This document shows, piece after piece, positions 46,288-54,648 of a DNA stretch of 64,000 bases. Position 1 is the first letter of the stretch. The number at the start of each line of letters is the position of its first letter. The notes under the pieces were generated by a model. That model was not told the origin of the DNA, did not search any database, and saw nothing but the letters and a program-made list of their open reading frames with translations. The translations under genes and the position numbers were made by a program. The DNA comes from Flavobacteriaceae bacterium EG-1 (lineage in GTDB: Bacteria; Bacteroidota; Bacteroidia; Flavobacteriales; Flavobacteriaceae). The stretch spans positions 624,760 to 688,759 of the forward strand of contig NZ_WJPK01000001.1 in NCBI RefSeq assembly GCF_009649685.1, given 5' to 3'.

Positions 46288-47061
46288 ATGAATATTGGAT
46301 TAGTTTTATCGGGTGGCGGTATAAGGGGAGTTGCCCATATTGGTGTAATAAAAGCGCTAGAAGAACACAATATTTATGCTACACATATATCGGGTACTAG
46401 TGCTGGTGCCATTGTTGGCGCCTTATATGCTGGAGGGGTTAGTTGGTCAGAGATTTTGAATTTTTTTAAAATAATACCGATTTTCCATGCAAAGAAATAT
46501 GCCTTAAAAAAACCAGGATTTATAGATACGGAGAAATTTTATGATGAATTTAAGCGTTTCTTTCCTGAAGATAGATTTGAAAATTTATCTAAAGCACTCT
46601 ATATCACTGCTACAGATATTATAAAAGGAAAATTAGTTATTTTTAATCAAGGAGAATTAATTAGACCAGTTCTAGCTTCGGCAACTTTTCCAGGGGTATT
46701 TTCACCGATAGAAATAGCTGGTAATTTTTATGTTGATGGTGGAATATTAAATAATTTTCCGGTAGAACCACTTCATGAACATTGTGGAAAAATAATAGGA
46801 AGTTATGTTAACCCTCTAAAAACAATAGAGGTTAAAGATTTAAAACACTCTTATAATGTTGTGGACAGAGCATATAAACTAAAATCAGCCTTTGATTCTT
46901 TGGCAAAATTTAAAAATTGTGATTTCGTAATTTCTCCAGAATCATTGAGTAAATACGGTACCTTTGATATGCGTTCCATTGATGCAATTTTTAAAATTGG
47001 TTATAACAGTACCATCGAAGCGCTTAATGGTATTAATGATTTGCAACGATTAACTCTTTAA
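46288..47061 (+). CDS. Patatin-like phospholipase (RssA type)
   Basis: A 257-residue cytoplasmic hydrolase. The oxyanion hole is SGGGIRGVAHIG, the nucleophile elbow is SGTSAGAIVG with the catalytic Ser, and the partner Asp is in VDGGILNNFPVEP. Bacterial short patatins hydrolyse fatty acyl esters of phospholipids. There is no signal peptide and no C-terminal extension. It ends convergent with the AraC gene, overlapping its 3' end by 12 bases. Confidence 0.92.
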   Translation: MNIGLVLSGGGIRGVAHIGVIKALEEHNIYATHISGTSAGAIVGALYAGGVSWSEILNFFKIIPIFHAKKYALKKPGFIDTEKFYDEFKRFFPEDRFENLSKALYITATDIIKGKLVIFNQGELIRPVLASATFPGVFSPIEIAGNFYVDGGILNNFPVEPLHEHCGKIIGSYVNPLKTIEVKDLKHSYNVVDRAYKLKSAFDSLAKFKNCDFVISPESLSKYGTFDMRSIDAIFKIGYNSTIEALNGINDLQRLTL

Positions 47062-47940
47062 CAAGCAACTGCTTCGTCTTAACAATATATACTCCCCATT
47101 ATTTCTAAATTCCCGTATTGAGGTTCCAGTGTAGCGCTTAAAAGTTTTAGAAAGGTGACTAACATCCGTAAAACCTAAATCATTAGCAATTTGAGTTAAG
47201 GTAAAATCGGAATTTAACAAACGAATTTCTACTAATTTTAGCTTAGCTTTAATAATATATTCTCTCAAAGAAATACTCACCTGTTTCTTAAAAAATTCAC
47301 TAACATAGGTTGGCGACATCATAAAAACATGGGCTAAATTTTCGATTTTTAGTAGGTTGGAATTATCAATATTATCATTAATATAGTTCAACATTTTAGA
47401 AATTCTGTCATCAGAATTATTCTTTGGTATGTTAAAATAGCTACTCTTTTTTATATTACGAATCAATATTTCAAGAATACTAGTCATTAAACTAGTCACT
47501 AAATTTATAGATTCATTACTATAACTTCTAGACTCTTGAAGAATAATGCCAATGAGATTATCCAAATAATTACGATCCATCTCACTTTTTATAATATCCC
47601 CAGGTAACTGGTTGTAATTGGATAATATATATGAAGCCTCTCTAAACCACTCGTTTCTATCAATGGATAAATTATTTACATTTTTAAAAAAAGAATCTGT
47701 AAATTTCAAAAACACAAACCTAGTTGGTTTCGCTATCGTAAATGAATGACATTTTAAAGGTGGTAATAGGAATATGCTGTTTTTCTCATAGTTGTATTCA
47801 TTATAATTTATACATTGAGTACCTGATCCATCTCTAATTAAAACTAACTCAAAAAAATTGTTTTTAACGGGGCGTTGTTTCCATTCGGATAGTTCTATTT
47901 CTTGTATTTCAAAAGGTTTATATACTTCTAACACTTGCAT
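47050..47940 (-). CDS. AraC-family regulator (paralogue of the one at 51.6 kb)
   Basis: A 296-residue regulator with an N-terminal cupin-like sensing domain (about 1-150) and a C-terminal AraC DNA-binding domain (about 185-285): FMMSPTYVSEFFKKQVSISL, KAKLKLVEIRLL, TQIANDLGFTDVSHLSKTFKRYTG. It is very similar in domain plan to the AraC protein encoded at 51594. It is read away from the nitroreductase gene across a 171-base gap, so it probably controls it. Ligand unknown. Confidence 0.9.
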   Translation of the reverse strand: MQVLEVYKPFEIQEIELSEWKQRPVKNNFFELVLIRDGSGTQCINYNEYNYEKNSIFLLPPLKCHSFTIAKPTRFVFLKFTDSFFKNVNNLSIDRNEWFREASYILSNYNQLPGDIIKSEMDRNYLDNLIGIILQESRSYSNESINLVTSLMTSILEILIRNIKKSSYFNIPKNNSDDRISKMLNYINDNIDNSNLLKIENLAHVFMMSPTYVSEFFKKQVSISLREYIIKAKLKLVEIRLLNSDFTLTQIANDLGFTDVSHLSKTFKRYTGTSIREFRNNGEYILLRRSSCLLKS

Positions 47941-48065
47941 AATACTGAATAATTTACTTCAAAATTAGCCAAAACAATTATATACTGTTTAATAACAGAT
48001 TTAAAAACCTTTATTTATACATAAATCACCTTTTGTTTTACCATTCAACTCACTAAATACGCTTT

Positions 48066-48073
48066 TATCTTTG
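48066..48073 (+). promoter_or_regulatory. -7 element of the nitroreductase promoter
   Basis: TATCTTTG matches TAnnTTTG exactly and is 39 bases before the ATG. The nearest TTTG upstream (48032-48035) is 30 bases away, so the -33 half is weak, which would suit a promoter that needs the divergent AraC activator. Confidence 0.5.
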
Positions 48074-48111
48074 TATTATAATTTAACTACTATAGATATA
48101 ATACATATTAA

Positions 48112-48786
48112 ATGAATACACCAAACATTGCAAAAGAAGACATTTTAAACGCTTTTAATTACAGACACGCTACCAAGGAATTTGATGCTACAAAGACCAT
48201 TTCTGACGAGGATATGAAATTTATCTTAGAAACGGCACATTTATCGCCCAGTTCATTTGGTTTTGAGCCCTGGCATTTTGTGGTCGTACAAGACAAAGAG
48301 TTAAGAGAGCTTTTAAAACCGGTTGCTTGGGGAGCTCCTTTAAAATTAGATACTGCCAGTCACTTTGTTTTAGGTTTAGCAATGAAAGCACCTATGGTAA
48401 AGCACAACGCACCTTATATAGAACATATGATGAAAGAGGTAAAACAAATGCCTGGCGAAGTTATAGAAATGTACTCTAAATTTTATAGGGAATTTCAAGA
48501 GCGCGATTTTAATCTGGATACCGATAAAAAGTTATTCGATTGGTCTTCTAAACAAACCTATATTGCATTGGGTAATATGATGACATCAGCAGCATTAACA
48601 GGCATAGATTCTTGCCCAATTGAAGGATTTCATCAAGAAAAAGCAGAGGCTTTATTACAAGAGAAATTTGGAATTGATACCGATAAATACGGACTAGCTT
48701 TTATGGCCGCCTTTGGATATAGAAAAGCAGATCCAGAGTTTCCTAAATCTAGAAGAAATTTTGATGATATCGTAACTTGGAAATAA
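48112..48786 (+). CDS. NAD(P)H-dependent nitroreductase family protein
   Basis: A 224-residue FMN oxidoreductase of the NfsB/nitroreductase group. FNYRHATKEFDATKTI holds the FMN-phosphate-binding Arg region, LSPSSFGFEPWHFVVVQD is the typical second segment, and IDSCPIEGFHQEKAEALL and FMAAFGYRKADPEFPKSRR are conserved C-terminal parts. It reduces nitro compounds, quinones or enones in the cytoplasm as a dimer. It is followed by the relic of a zinc-type dehydrogenase gene and then a cupin gene, a set common in flavobacterial stress loci. Confidence 0.92.
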   Translation: MNTPNIAKEDILNAFNYRHATKEFDATKTISDEDMKFILETAHLSPSSFGFEPWHFVVVQDKELRELLKPVAWGAPLKLDTASHFVLGLAMKAPMVKHNAPYIEHMMKEVKQMPGEVIEMYSKFYREFQERDFNLDTDKKLFDWSSKQTYIALGNMMTSAALTGIDSCPIEGFHQEKAEALLQEKFGIDTDKYGLAFMAAFGYRKADPEFPKSRRNFDDIVTWK

Positions 48787-48813
48787 GCACAAGTTCACTT
48801 AAAAATCACATTT

Positions 48814-48927
48814 ATGAAAGCAATAGGATACAAAGATAATCTTCCGGTAACAGATGTTAATTCGCTTCAAGACATAGAAGTAGATATGCCATAAGCAAAA
48901 GGCAAAATTGTTTTAGAAGGATTTTAA
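48814..48927 (+). pseudogene. Internally deleted zinc-type alcohol dehydrogenase/quinone oxidoreductase gene
   Basis: The first 26 codons read MKAIGYKDNLPVTDVNSLQD then IEVDMP, a typical start of the ZADH family (about 335 residues). A TAA follows, and then, still in the same frame, AKGKIVLEGF and a final stop, which is the usual C-terminus of that family. Roughly 300 codons between the two ends are gone. The relic sits between the nitroreductase and cupin genes and cannot make a working enzyme. Confidence 0.75.
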
Positions 48928-48954
48928 GTTTAACCAATAGACACTGAATATAAA

Positions 48955-49785
48955 ATGAAAAATATATTAACAACATTAGCTATAATAATTGCAGTTTTTG
49001 TAAAGGCACAAACACCAACAACAGACGACATTAAGTCTGTAAATGAAGTGGTAACCGCAGATAATGTAGAGTGGGGTTGGTTAAACCCTTTGCGAGGCGA
49101 TAAAAGTCCGGCTGCAGGAAAACTTTGGGGAGACAGAACTAAAAACGAACCAGCGGGATTTTTGGTGAAATTCAAAAAAGGATTTTCATCACCACCACAT
49201 ATTCACAATATAACCTACAGGGGTGTAGTAATTAAGGGCTTGTTACATAATGATGATGAAAATGCTGAGAAACAATGGCTGCCAGGAGGTTCTTATTGGC
49301 AACAACCAGCAGGAGAAGCGCATATTACCGCTGCTGACGGTAAAGAAAATATGGCGTTTTTAGACATTCAAGAAGGTCCGTATTTGGTAAAACCAACATC
49401 AGAAGCCTTTGAAAATGGTGAAAGACCTGTAAATGTTGACAAAACAAACTTGGTTTGGTTAAATGCTAACGATATCGAATGGGTTTCTGAAAAGAGTGAT
49501 GTAGAAACCGCATTTTTATGGGGAAGTCACGAAAAAAATCAATTACGTGCCACACTTTTAAAATTGCCTGCAGGCTTCAACGGAAGCATAAAAAATTTGA
49601 GTCCAAATTTTAGAGCAGTTATAATTTCCGGAGGATTAACACATCAGTTTTCTAAAAAAGACGCTAAAGCTGATTTACAACCTGGCTCTTATTTTGGTGC
49701 AGAAGAGAATGCGACTTCTTTAATTTCAACAGAAAAGGAAACAGTGTTATACATAAGAAGTAATGGTGATTTTGAACTTAAATAA
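48955..49785 (+). CDS. Secreted DUF4437 cupin-domain protein
   Basis: A 276-residue protein with a signal peptide (ILTTLAIIIAVFVKAQ). It contains two cupin halves; the first has FSSPPHIHNITYRGVVIKG with the His pair that should bind a metal and GEAHITAADG with a third His, while the second (about 160-270) lacks most metal ligands. This is the DUF4437 pattern. Substrate unknown; relatives are often called cupin anti-ECF or quercetinase-like without proof. It follows the dehydrogenase relic by 27 bases. Confidence 0.8.
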   Translation: MKNILTTLAIIIAVFVKAQTPTTDDIKSVNEVVTADNVEWGWLNPLRGDKSPAAGKLWGDRTKNEPAGFLVKFKKGFSSPPHIHNITYRGVVIKGLLHNDDENAEKQWLPGGSYWQQPAGEAHITAADGKENMAFLDIQEGPYLVKPTSEAFENGERPVNVDKTNLVWLNANDIEWVSEKSDVETAFLWGSHEKNQLRATLLKLPAGFNGSIKNLSPNFRAVIISGGLTHQFSKKDAKADLQPGSYFGAEENATSLISTEKETVLYIRSNGDFELK

Positions 49786-49859
49786 TTACTAAAGGGATAT
49801 ATTTTTTACATCCCTAGGAGTATTGGGTAAAAATAGAATCAAAGTAAATTTATGAGTTA

Positions 49860-49903
49860 CGTCCAATTCTAGGTCACATGCAAATTACTTTGGACGGGTT
49901 TTT
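49860..49903 (+). terminator. Terminator/attenuator-like structure before the DEAH helicase gene
   Basis: CGTCCAA (49860-49866) pairs with TTGGACG (49890-49896), followed by GGTTTTTATT. A competing pair, CAAAGTAA (49840-49847) with TTACTTTG (49885-49892), overlaps the terminator's right arm. It may only end the cupin transcript. Confidence 0.4.
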
Positions 49904-49967
49904 ATTATTTATGACGAATAAAGTGAATTGTTTATGGAAAGCCTGACAATATATTAGCAATAAGTTA

Positions 49968-51560
49968 ATGAAGGTTTTACCTTTGCATGCTTTAGAAAAA
50001 GATATAATGAAAGAGACCCTATTTGAAATACAGGAAAAGAAAACGGATAAAGAACTATATAGTTACCAGCAAGGTGCCATTAGTCGAATATTCGAAAAAT
50101 TCGATAATGAAAGAGATGATTACCACTTATTGTATCAATTACCTACTGGAGGCGGAAAGACCGTTATTTTCTCGGAAATAGTCCGTCAATACCTTAAAAA
50201 TCACTCAAAAAAGGTCTTGGTGATGACCCACCGTGTAGAACTTTGTAATCAGACCTCTAAAATGCTTACTAGTTTTGGGGTGGTAAATAAAGTAGTCAAC
50301 AGTAAGGCCAATCTAGACGACCAAGAACGTTATAACTGTTATGTGGCCATGGTTGAAACCTTAAATAACAGGCTTAATGACGGTATATTGGATATCTCGG
50401 ATGTTGGTTTGGTCATTGTAGATGAGGCCCATTACAATTCCTTTACAAAACTGTTCAAGTTTTTTGAAAATTCTTTTGTTCTTGGAGTAACTGCAACACC
50501 TTTGAGTTCCAATAAGGACTTACCCATGAATAGCAATTACGATGAATTAATTCCTGGGGAATCCATAGAAAACTTAATTGAAAACGACTTTTTGGCCAGG
50601 GCGGAAACTTTTCAGTATGATATGGGATTGACTTCTTTGGAGGTAGGTTCCAACGGGGATTACACGGTAAAATCTTCTGCGGACCTGTATACAAGTCCGT
50701 CTATGTTGAACAAACTGCTGGAAGCATATACCAAGCATTCTAAAGGTAAAAAGACGTTGATATTCAACAATGGTATTGAAACCTCAATTCAAGTATATCA
50801 TACTTTTAGAAATGCGGGATTACCCATTATGCATTTGGATAATACTGCCACAAAAAAGCAACGAAAACAAATTTTAAAATGGTTTCATGAAACTCCGGAA
50901 GCCATATTAACTTCCGTAAGTATTCTAACCACTGGTTTTGATGAACCCACTATAGATACCATTATCCTTAACAGAGCCACAAAGTCTTTGACGTTGTATT
51001 ACCAAATGATTGGTAGAGGTTCGCGGGTATTGAACAACAAATCCAAATTTACCGTAATTGACTTAGGTAATAACATCTATCGTTTTGGCCCATGGGGTGC
51101 GGACTTAGATTGGGAGGCTATTTTTAAATCGCCTAACTTCTATATAGACCGTATTAAGGATGATGAGGAAATTGAAGGTAGCTTTAAACATGAGTTGGCA
51201 GATGACATTAAATCTGAATTTGCAAAATCCAAAGACACTTATTTAGATATAAAGGCTTTATATAAGGATGCCACCTTTTCGGGGCAATCTTCTAAAGTGG
51301 TATTGGAAAAATCCATTGAGCAACATGCTTACATCTGCATAGAAAACAGTGAGGATTTATACGACGCTCTTGCCTTGGCAAAATTACTTAAAGGAGACAT
51401 TGATAATAGGATACAGGTATATAGCAAGTGCATAAGTAAAAGCACCTATAATTTTATTAGTTGGCTAAAGCTGGATTATCAAAAAAAACTGAACGCGTAT
51501 CTTCGGGAAAACTTTGATTCCGTTTTTGAACAAATTCATGGTCATCCACCAGAAGATTAA
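49968..51560 (+). CDS. DEAD/DEAH-box helicase (SSL2/RadD-like superfamily 2)
   Basis: A 530-residue helicase with both RecA-like domains: motif I LPTGGGKT, motif II VDEAHY, motif III VTATPL, motif V/VI region ILTTGFDEPTIDTIILNRAT and YYQMIGRGSR. It most resembles the COG1061 group involved in DNA repair or restriction, but no nuclease domain or partner gene is seen. The ATG at 49968 is used; a second ATG at 50007 (MKETLF) is nearly as likely. The AraC gene begins 33 bases downstream. It sits among redox genes with no clear functional link. Confidence 0.85.
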   Translation: MKVLPLHALEKDIMKETLFEIQEKKTDKELYSYQQGAISRIFEKFDNERDDYHLLYQLPTGGGKTVIFSEIVRQYLKNHSKKVLVMTHRVELCNQTSKMLTSFGVVNKVVNSKANLDDQERYNCYVAMVETLNNRLNDGILDISDVGLVIVDEAHYNSFTKLFKFFENSFVLGVTATPLSSNKDLPMNSNYDELIPGESIENLIENDFLARAETFQYDMGLTSLEVGSNGDYTVKSSADLYTSPSMLNKLLEAYTKHSKGKKTLIFNNGIETSIQVYHTFRNAGLPIMHLDNTATKKQRKQILKWFHETPEAILTSVSILTTGFDEPTIDTIILNRATKSLTLYYQMIGRGSRVLNNKSKFTVIDLGNNIYRFGPWGADLDWEAIFKSPNFYIDRIKDDEEIEGSFKHELADDIKSEFAKSKDTYLDIKALYKDATFSGQSSKVVLEKSIEQHAYICIENSEDLYDALALAKLLKGDIDNRIQVYSKCISKSTYNFISWLKLDYQKKLNAYLRENFDSVFEQIHGHPPED

Positions 51561-51593
51561 TCGAGATTTATAATCGATTGAAATGAAACAAAT

Positions 51594-52460
51594 ATGCCAC
51601 GTACCATAATCGAAAATATTGTAATTCAGGAATACAAAGACCAAACCTTTTTTGAGTTTTGTAAATACACTACCATAAGGTTTTTTGAGATCGTGTATTT
51701 TGAAAAGGGTAGCGGCACCATAAAAATTAATGGGAAAACGGTAAACTATTCGGCTAACAGCATTTTTGTTTTTGTACCAGATGATATTTATATCGTAAAT
51801 CCGGAATCGGCAACTACTACCATTGCTATTAAATTCTTGAAAATCTTTTTTAGGGGAGATGCACCGCAAAATGCAAATCTTCCGGTGAACGATTGGTTTC
51901 GTAAAATTGAAGGGATTTTAAACAGTGAAAGTCATCAATTACGTGAAATGCGTTTTGAAACCGAATCGGACAAAATACATTTACTTTCATTGATAAAAAT
52001 GGTGGCGGCAGAAAATGATAAGAAGAAATCATACGACCTGTTTATCATTCAAAATTCACTTTCTGTAATTCTTCACCTTATTGCCCGTAACATTCAGTTT
52101 TTAAATGCTGATATGAGTACCAAAATAGTGGAGTCCTCCAAAATTCAGCAAATCATCAACTTTATTCACGCCAATATTTACAATTCAGAATTGCTGACCA
52201 CCAAAAACTTGGCAGAGGAGTTTCATATGGCGGACAATTACATTAGTGAATATTTTAAAAAACATACTGATGTATCACTAAAAAAGTACATTCTTAACTA
52301 CAAATTAAAACTCGTAGAAACCCGATTAAAATATACGGATTTGCAGTTTTCTGAAATTGCAATGGAATTAGGCTTTACAGATTCTAGTCACCTTAACAAG
52401 ACTTTCCAAAGTTATAAAGGGATGACGATTGGTGCTTACAAGGCAAGTATTTCCCAATAA
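51594..52460 (+). CDS. AraC-family regulator (paralogue of the one at 47.1 kb)
   Basis: A 288-residue regulator with an N-terminal cupin-like domain (GSGTIKINGKTVNYSANSIF, about 1-150) and an AraC domain (about 185-282): FHMADNYISEYFKKHTDVSL, NYKLKLVETRLK, SEIAMELGFTDSSHLNKTFQ. It is the likely activator of the 2OG oxygenase gene 124 bases downstream. The high likeness to the 47.1 kb protein suggests a duplication within this locus. Confidence 0.9.
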   Translation: MPRTIIENIVIQEYKDQTFFEFCKYTTIRFFEIVYFEKGSGTIKINGKTVNYSANSIFVFVPDDIYIVNPESATTTIAIKFLKIFFRGDAPQNANLPVNDWFRKIEGILNSESHQLREMRFETESDKIHLLSLIKMVAAENDKKKSYDLFIIQNSLSVILHLIARNIQFLNADMSTKIVESSKIQQIINFIHANIYNSELLTTKNLAEEFHMADNYISEYFKKHTDVSLKKYILNYKLKLVETRLKYTDLQFSEIAMELGFTDSSHLNKTFQSYKGMTIGAYKASISQ

Positions 52461-52584
52461 ATTACTATTTACCTCTTTTTTTACTAAAACTACCATTTTT
52501 ACTACCAAAGTCAAACTGGGGTTCAGGCTTAATTTTGTTGTAGATAAAAAACAATAGCAGTAGCTATACTTAAAACATATAATT

Positions 52585-53547
52585 ATGAAAACATTAGAAC
52601 ATACAAATGCACTTGCAGAAGCTCGTTCTCTAGAAGTACCATCACGAGAATTATCATTAAGACGCGATCCATCTGTTTCTCAATTTTGGAATGAAAACCG
52701 TAAATTGTTAGAAGCTGCTTGGGCAGAGTGGGAAATAGAAAACAAAGACGATTTACTAGTTCCAGACGAAACTTTGCTTGACCCACATTTACGTAAAGCT
52801 ATAAAAGACGCTTGGGAAAATCCAGAAAAAGAATCTGCTATTGTCGATTTATGGGAAGAAGTTATACCTGGTGTTTATGTAGCACAGTTTTTTGATATAG
52901 ATCGTCTAGCAGATTTTCGCAATTATTTAGAAGCTGTTGCAAACGCAGGAGTGCCAAAACGTGCACCTTACGGTATACAGTTAAACCGATATGGAATGAT
53001 GCTAGATCCTCGTTCTGAAGGGCATTTGGCAGCACCTAATTTTCAGGCATTTTATAACGATTTGATGGACCGCTTTATGCGTCCTATAGCGCGCTTGTTA
53101 TTGGGAACCTATGGTTATGACAATCAGCCTTTTGGATTTTCAATACAGTACAATCCAGATAAGGACAAGGATTTACACGCTCATACCGATGCATCTTCGG
53201 CTACCTTAAATATCAATATTAACTTACCGGATGAAAAGTTTACAGGATCTGAAGTCGATTTTTATGATAAAGTTTCAGGAAAAACGGTACAAGCTATTTT
53301 TGAGCCGGGTAAAGCCATCATCCATGGAGGTAATGTGCCACACGCAACACACCCAATTACAAGCGGACAACGTAGTAATTTAGTGGTGTGGCTATATGGA
53401 GACCGTATGCAAATACCACGTGGTAGTACCAGTAGTTACGGAAATAGTAGCAGTGACACCATTAAAGATGTCGCATTAGAAAGCGTTACCCCTCGCCAAC
53501 GTTGGAGTTTACCTGATGGTCCTAAAGATACCGCTGCACCTTTTTAA
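52585..53547 (+). CDS. 2-oxoglutarate/Fe(II)-dependent oxygenase-like protein
   Basis: A 320-residue cytoplasmic protein. The double-stranded beta helix holds LHAHTDASSATLNININL with the iron-binding His and Asp, and NVPHATHPITSGQRSNLVVW with the distal His and the Arg that should hold 2-oxoglutarate, as in prolyl 4-hydroxylase-type enzymes. The N-terminal 100 residues are helical. Substrate unknown. It lies downstream of the AraC gene on the same strand and may be its target. Confidence 0.82.
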   Translation: MKTLEHTNALAEARSLEVPSRELSLRRDPSVSQFWNENRKLLEAAWAEWEIENKDDLLVPDETLLDPHLRKAIKDAWENPEKESAIVDLWEEVIPGVYVAQFFDIDRLADFRNYLEAVANAGVPKRAPYGIQLNRYGMMLDPRSEGHLAAPNFQAFYNDLMDRFMRPIARLLLGTYGYDNQPFGFSIQYNPDKDKDLHAHTDASSATLNININLPDEKFTGSEVDFYDKVSGKTVQAIFEPGKAIIHGGNVPHATHPITSGQRSNLVVWLYGDRMQIPRGSTSSYGNSSSDTIKDVALESVTPRQRWSLPDGPKDTAAPF

Positions 53548-53590
53548 TTACAGCAAGCGTAGGTTATTATTTTAGACAAAAAGTAAAACA

Positions 53591-53670
53591 CCTCAGGGCA
53601 AGCCCATGAGGAATTCAAAGGAAACAAACTTTTAAATTCGAGGCAAGGCTCAGAGTATTATACCCTTTGG
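53591..53670. repeat. REP-like structured intergenic element
   Basis: CCTCAGGGC pairs with GCCC and TGAGG (53591-53611) to form a G+C-rich hairpin that stands out in AT-rich DNA. A related GAGGCAAGGCTC core follows at 53640-53651, with CAGAGTATTATACCCTTTGG after it. Both halves carry GGCAAG. This pattern suggests an eroded palindromic intergenic repeat; no second copy is in the window. Confidence 0.4.
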
Positions 53671-53688
53671 CGGTGCCAATAAAATTAA

Positions 53689-53718
53689 AAAACTGGCAAT
53701 AGTTGTATTGCCAGTTTT
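53689..53718 (+). terminator. Strong hairpin (terminator) before the SDR gene
   Basis: AAAACTGGCAATA (53689-53701) pairs perfectly with TATTGCCAGTTTT (53706-53718), 13 bp with a 4-base loop. It covers the TTG at 53708, which speaks against that start for the SDR gene. Confidence 0.85.
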
Positions 53719-53737
53719 CATCAACATAAAAAAATCA

Positions 53738-54520
53738 ATGAAACATATATTAATAACAGGAAGTACAGACGGCATAGGAAAATTACTAGCCTTGTGTTTG
53801 GCTAAAGAAGGGCATTTTATAGCCATTCACGGTAGGAGTGATGCTAAATTAGCCGCTATTTTAAAAGAAATTAAACAGCAATCTAATAATGAAAATGTAA
53901 TAGGCTTTTTAGCGGATTTTTCAGACTTAAATGCGGTTAAAAAAATGGCTGAAGAGATTGCTAAAAAGATGCCAATAATTGATGTTTTGGTCAATAATGC
54001 AGGCGTTCTAATGACAAACGGTAGTAGTGGTACTACAGATATTCGGTTTGTGGTAAATTACTGTGCACCTTATGCATTAACTAATGGCATATTAGCAAAT
54101 TTAAAAGCATCAGACGCACCAAGAATTGTGAATCTAAGTTCTGCCGCGCAATCCACTATAAATGTACAAGCTTTAGAAGGCAAAACAGGTTTGGGTGCCA
54201 ACGAAGCTTACGCACAAAGCAAACTGGCATTAACAATGTGGAGTTTTTATTTAGCGGAACAAGAACCATCAATCACGGTAGTGGCTGTAAATCCAGGTTC
54301 CTTATTAAATACCAAAATGGCTAAAGAAGCTTATGGGCAGCATTGGTCTCCTGCAGAAAAAGGAGTTGACATTCTATACAATTTAAGTATGACAGATTTA
54401 GCAAAATCAGGTGAGTATTTTGATAATGACAAAGGTTCATATGCCACAGCTCACGTAGATGCCTATGATAATCGTAAAGTTGAAGAATTATTGCGTACAA
54501 CAAAAACATTATTTGACTAA
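53738..54520 (+). CDS. SDR-family NAD(P)-dependent oxidoreductase
   Basis: A 260-residue short-chain dehydrogenase starting at ATG 53738 (KHILITGSTDGIGK). It has NNAG in VLVNNAGVL, Ser in RIVNLSSAA and Tyr/Lys in NEAYAQSKLALT, so the active site is complete. It belongs to the SDR group close to retinol/WW-oxidoreductase-like proteins. Substrate unknown. A strong hairpin separates it from the 2OG gene, so it is probably transcribed alone or under the AraC regulator. Confidence 0.9.
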   Translation: MKHILITGSTDGIGKLLALCLAKEGHFIAIHGRSDAKLAAILKEIKQQSNNENVIGFLADFSDLNAVKKMAEEIAKKMPIIDVLVNNAGVLMTNGSSGTTDIRFVVNYCAPYALTNGILANLKASDAPRIVNLSSAAQSTINVQALEGKTGLGANEAYAQSKLALTMWSFYLAEQEPSITVVAVNPGSLLNTKMAKEAYGQHWSPAEKGVDILYNLSMTDLAKSGEYFDNDKGSYATAHVDAYDNRKVEELLRTTKTLFD

Positions 54521-54555
54521 TTATATTTTTAACCATCGTTTACCAAATATCACTA

Positions 54556-54584
54556 TTGCACTTCATAAAATTCAAGTAATTTTG
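54556..54584 (+). promoter_or_regulatory. Promoter of the MarC-family gene
   Basis: TTG (54556-54558) and TAATTTTG (54577-54584), an exact TAnnTTTG box, are separated by 18 bases, the expected Bacteroidota spacing. The start codon is 64 bases further on. Confidence 0.65.
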
Positions 54585-54648
54585 CGTTTTCAAAAAATAG
54601 GAAATGAAATTTTCCAGAGTTTTTTTTGGATTGTAAAATTCGTAACAA

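Noticed and set aside
51465-51869. 134-codon minus-strand frame across the helicase-AraC junction
   Set aside because: It covers the ends of two convincing plus-strand genes and has no recognisable domain.
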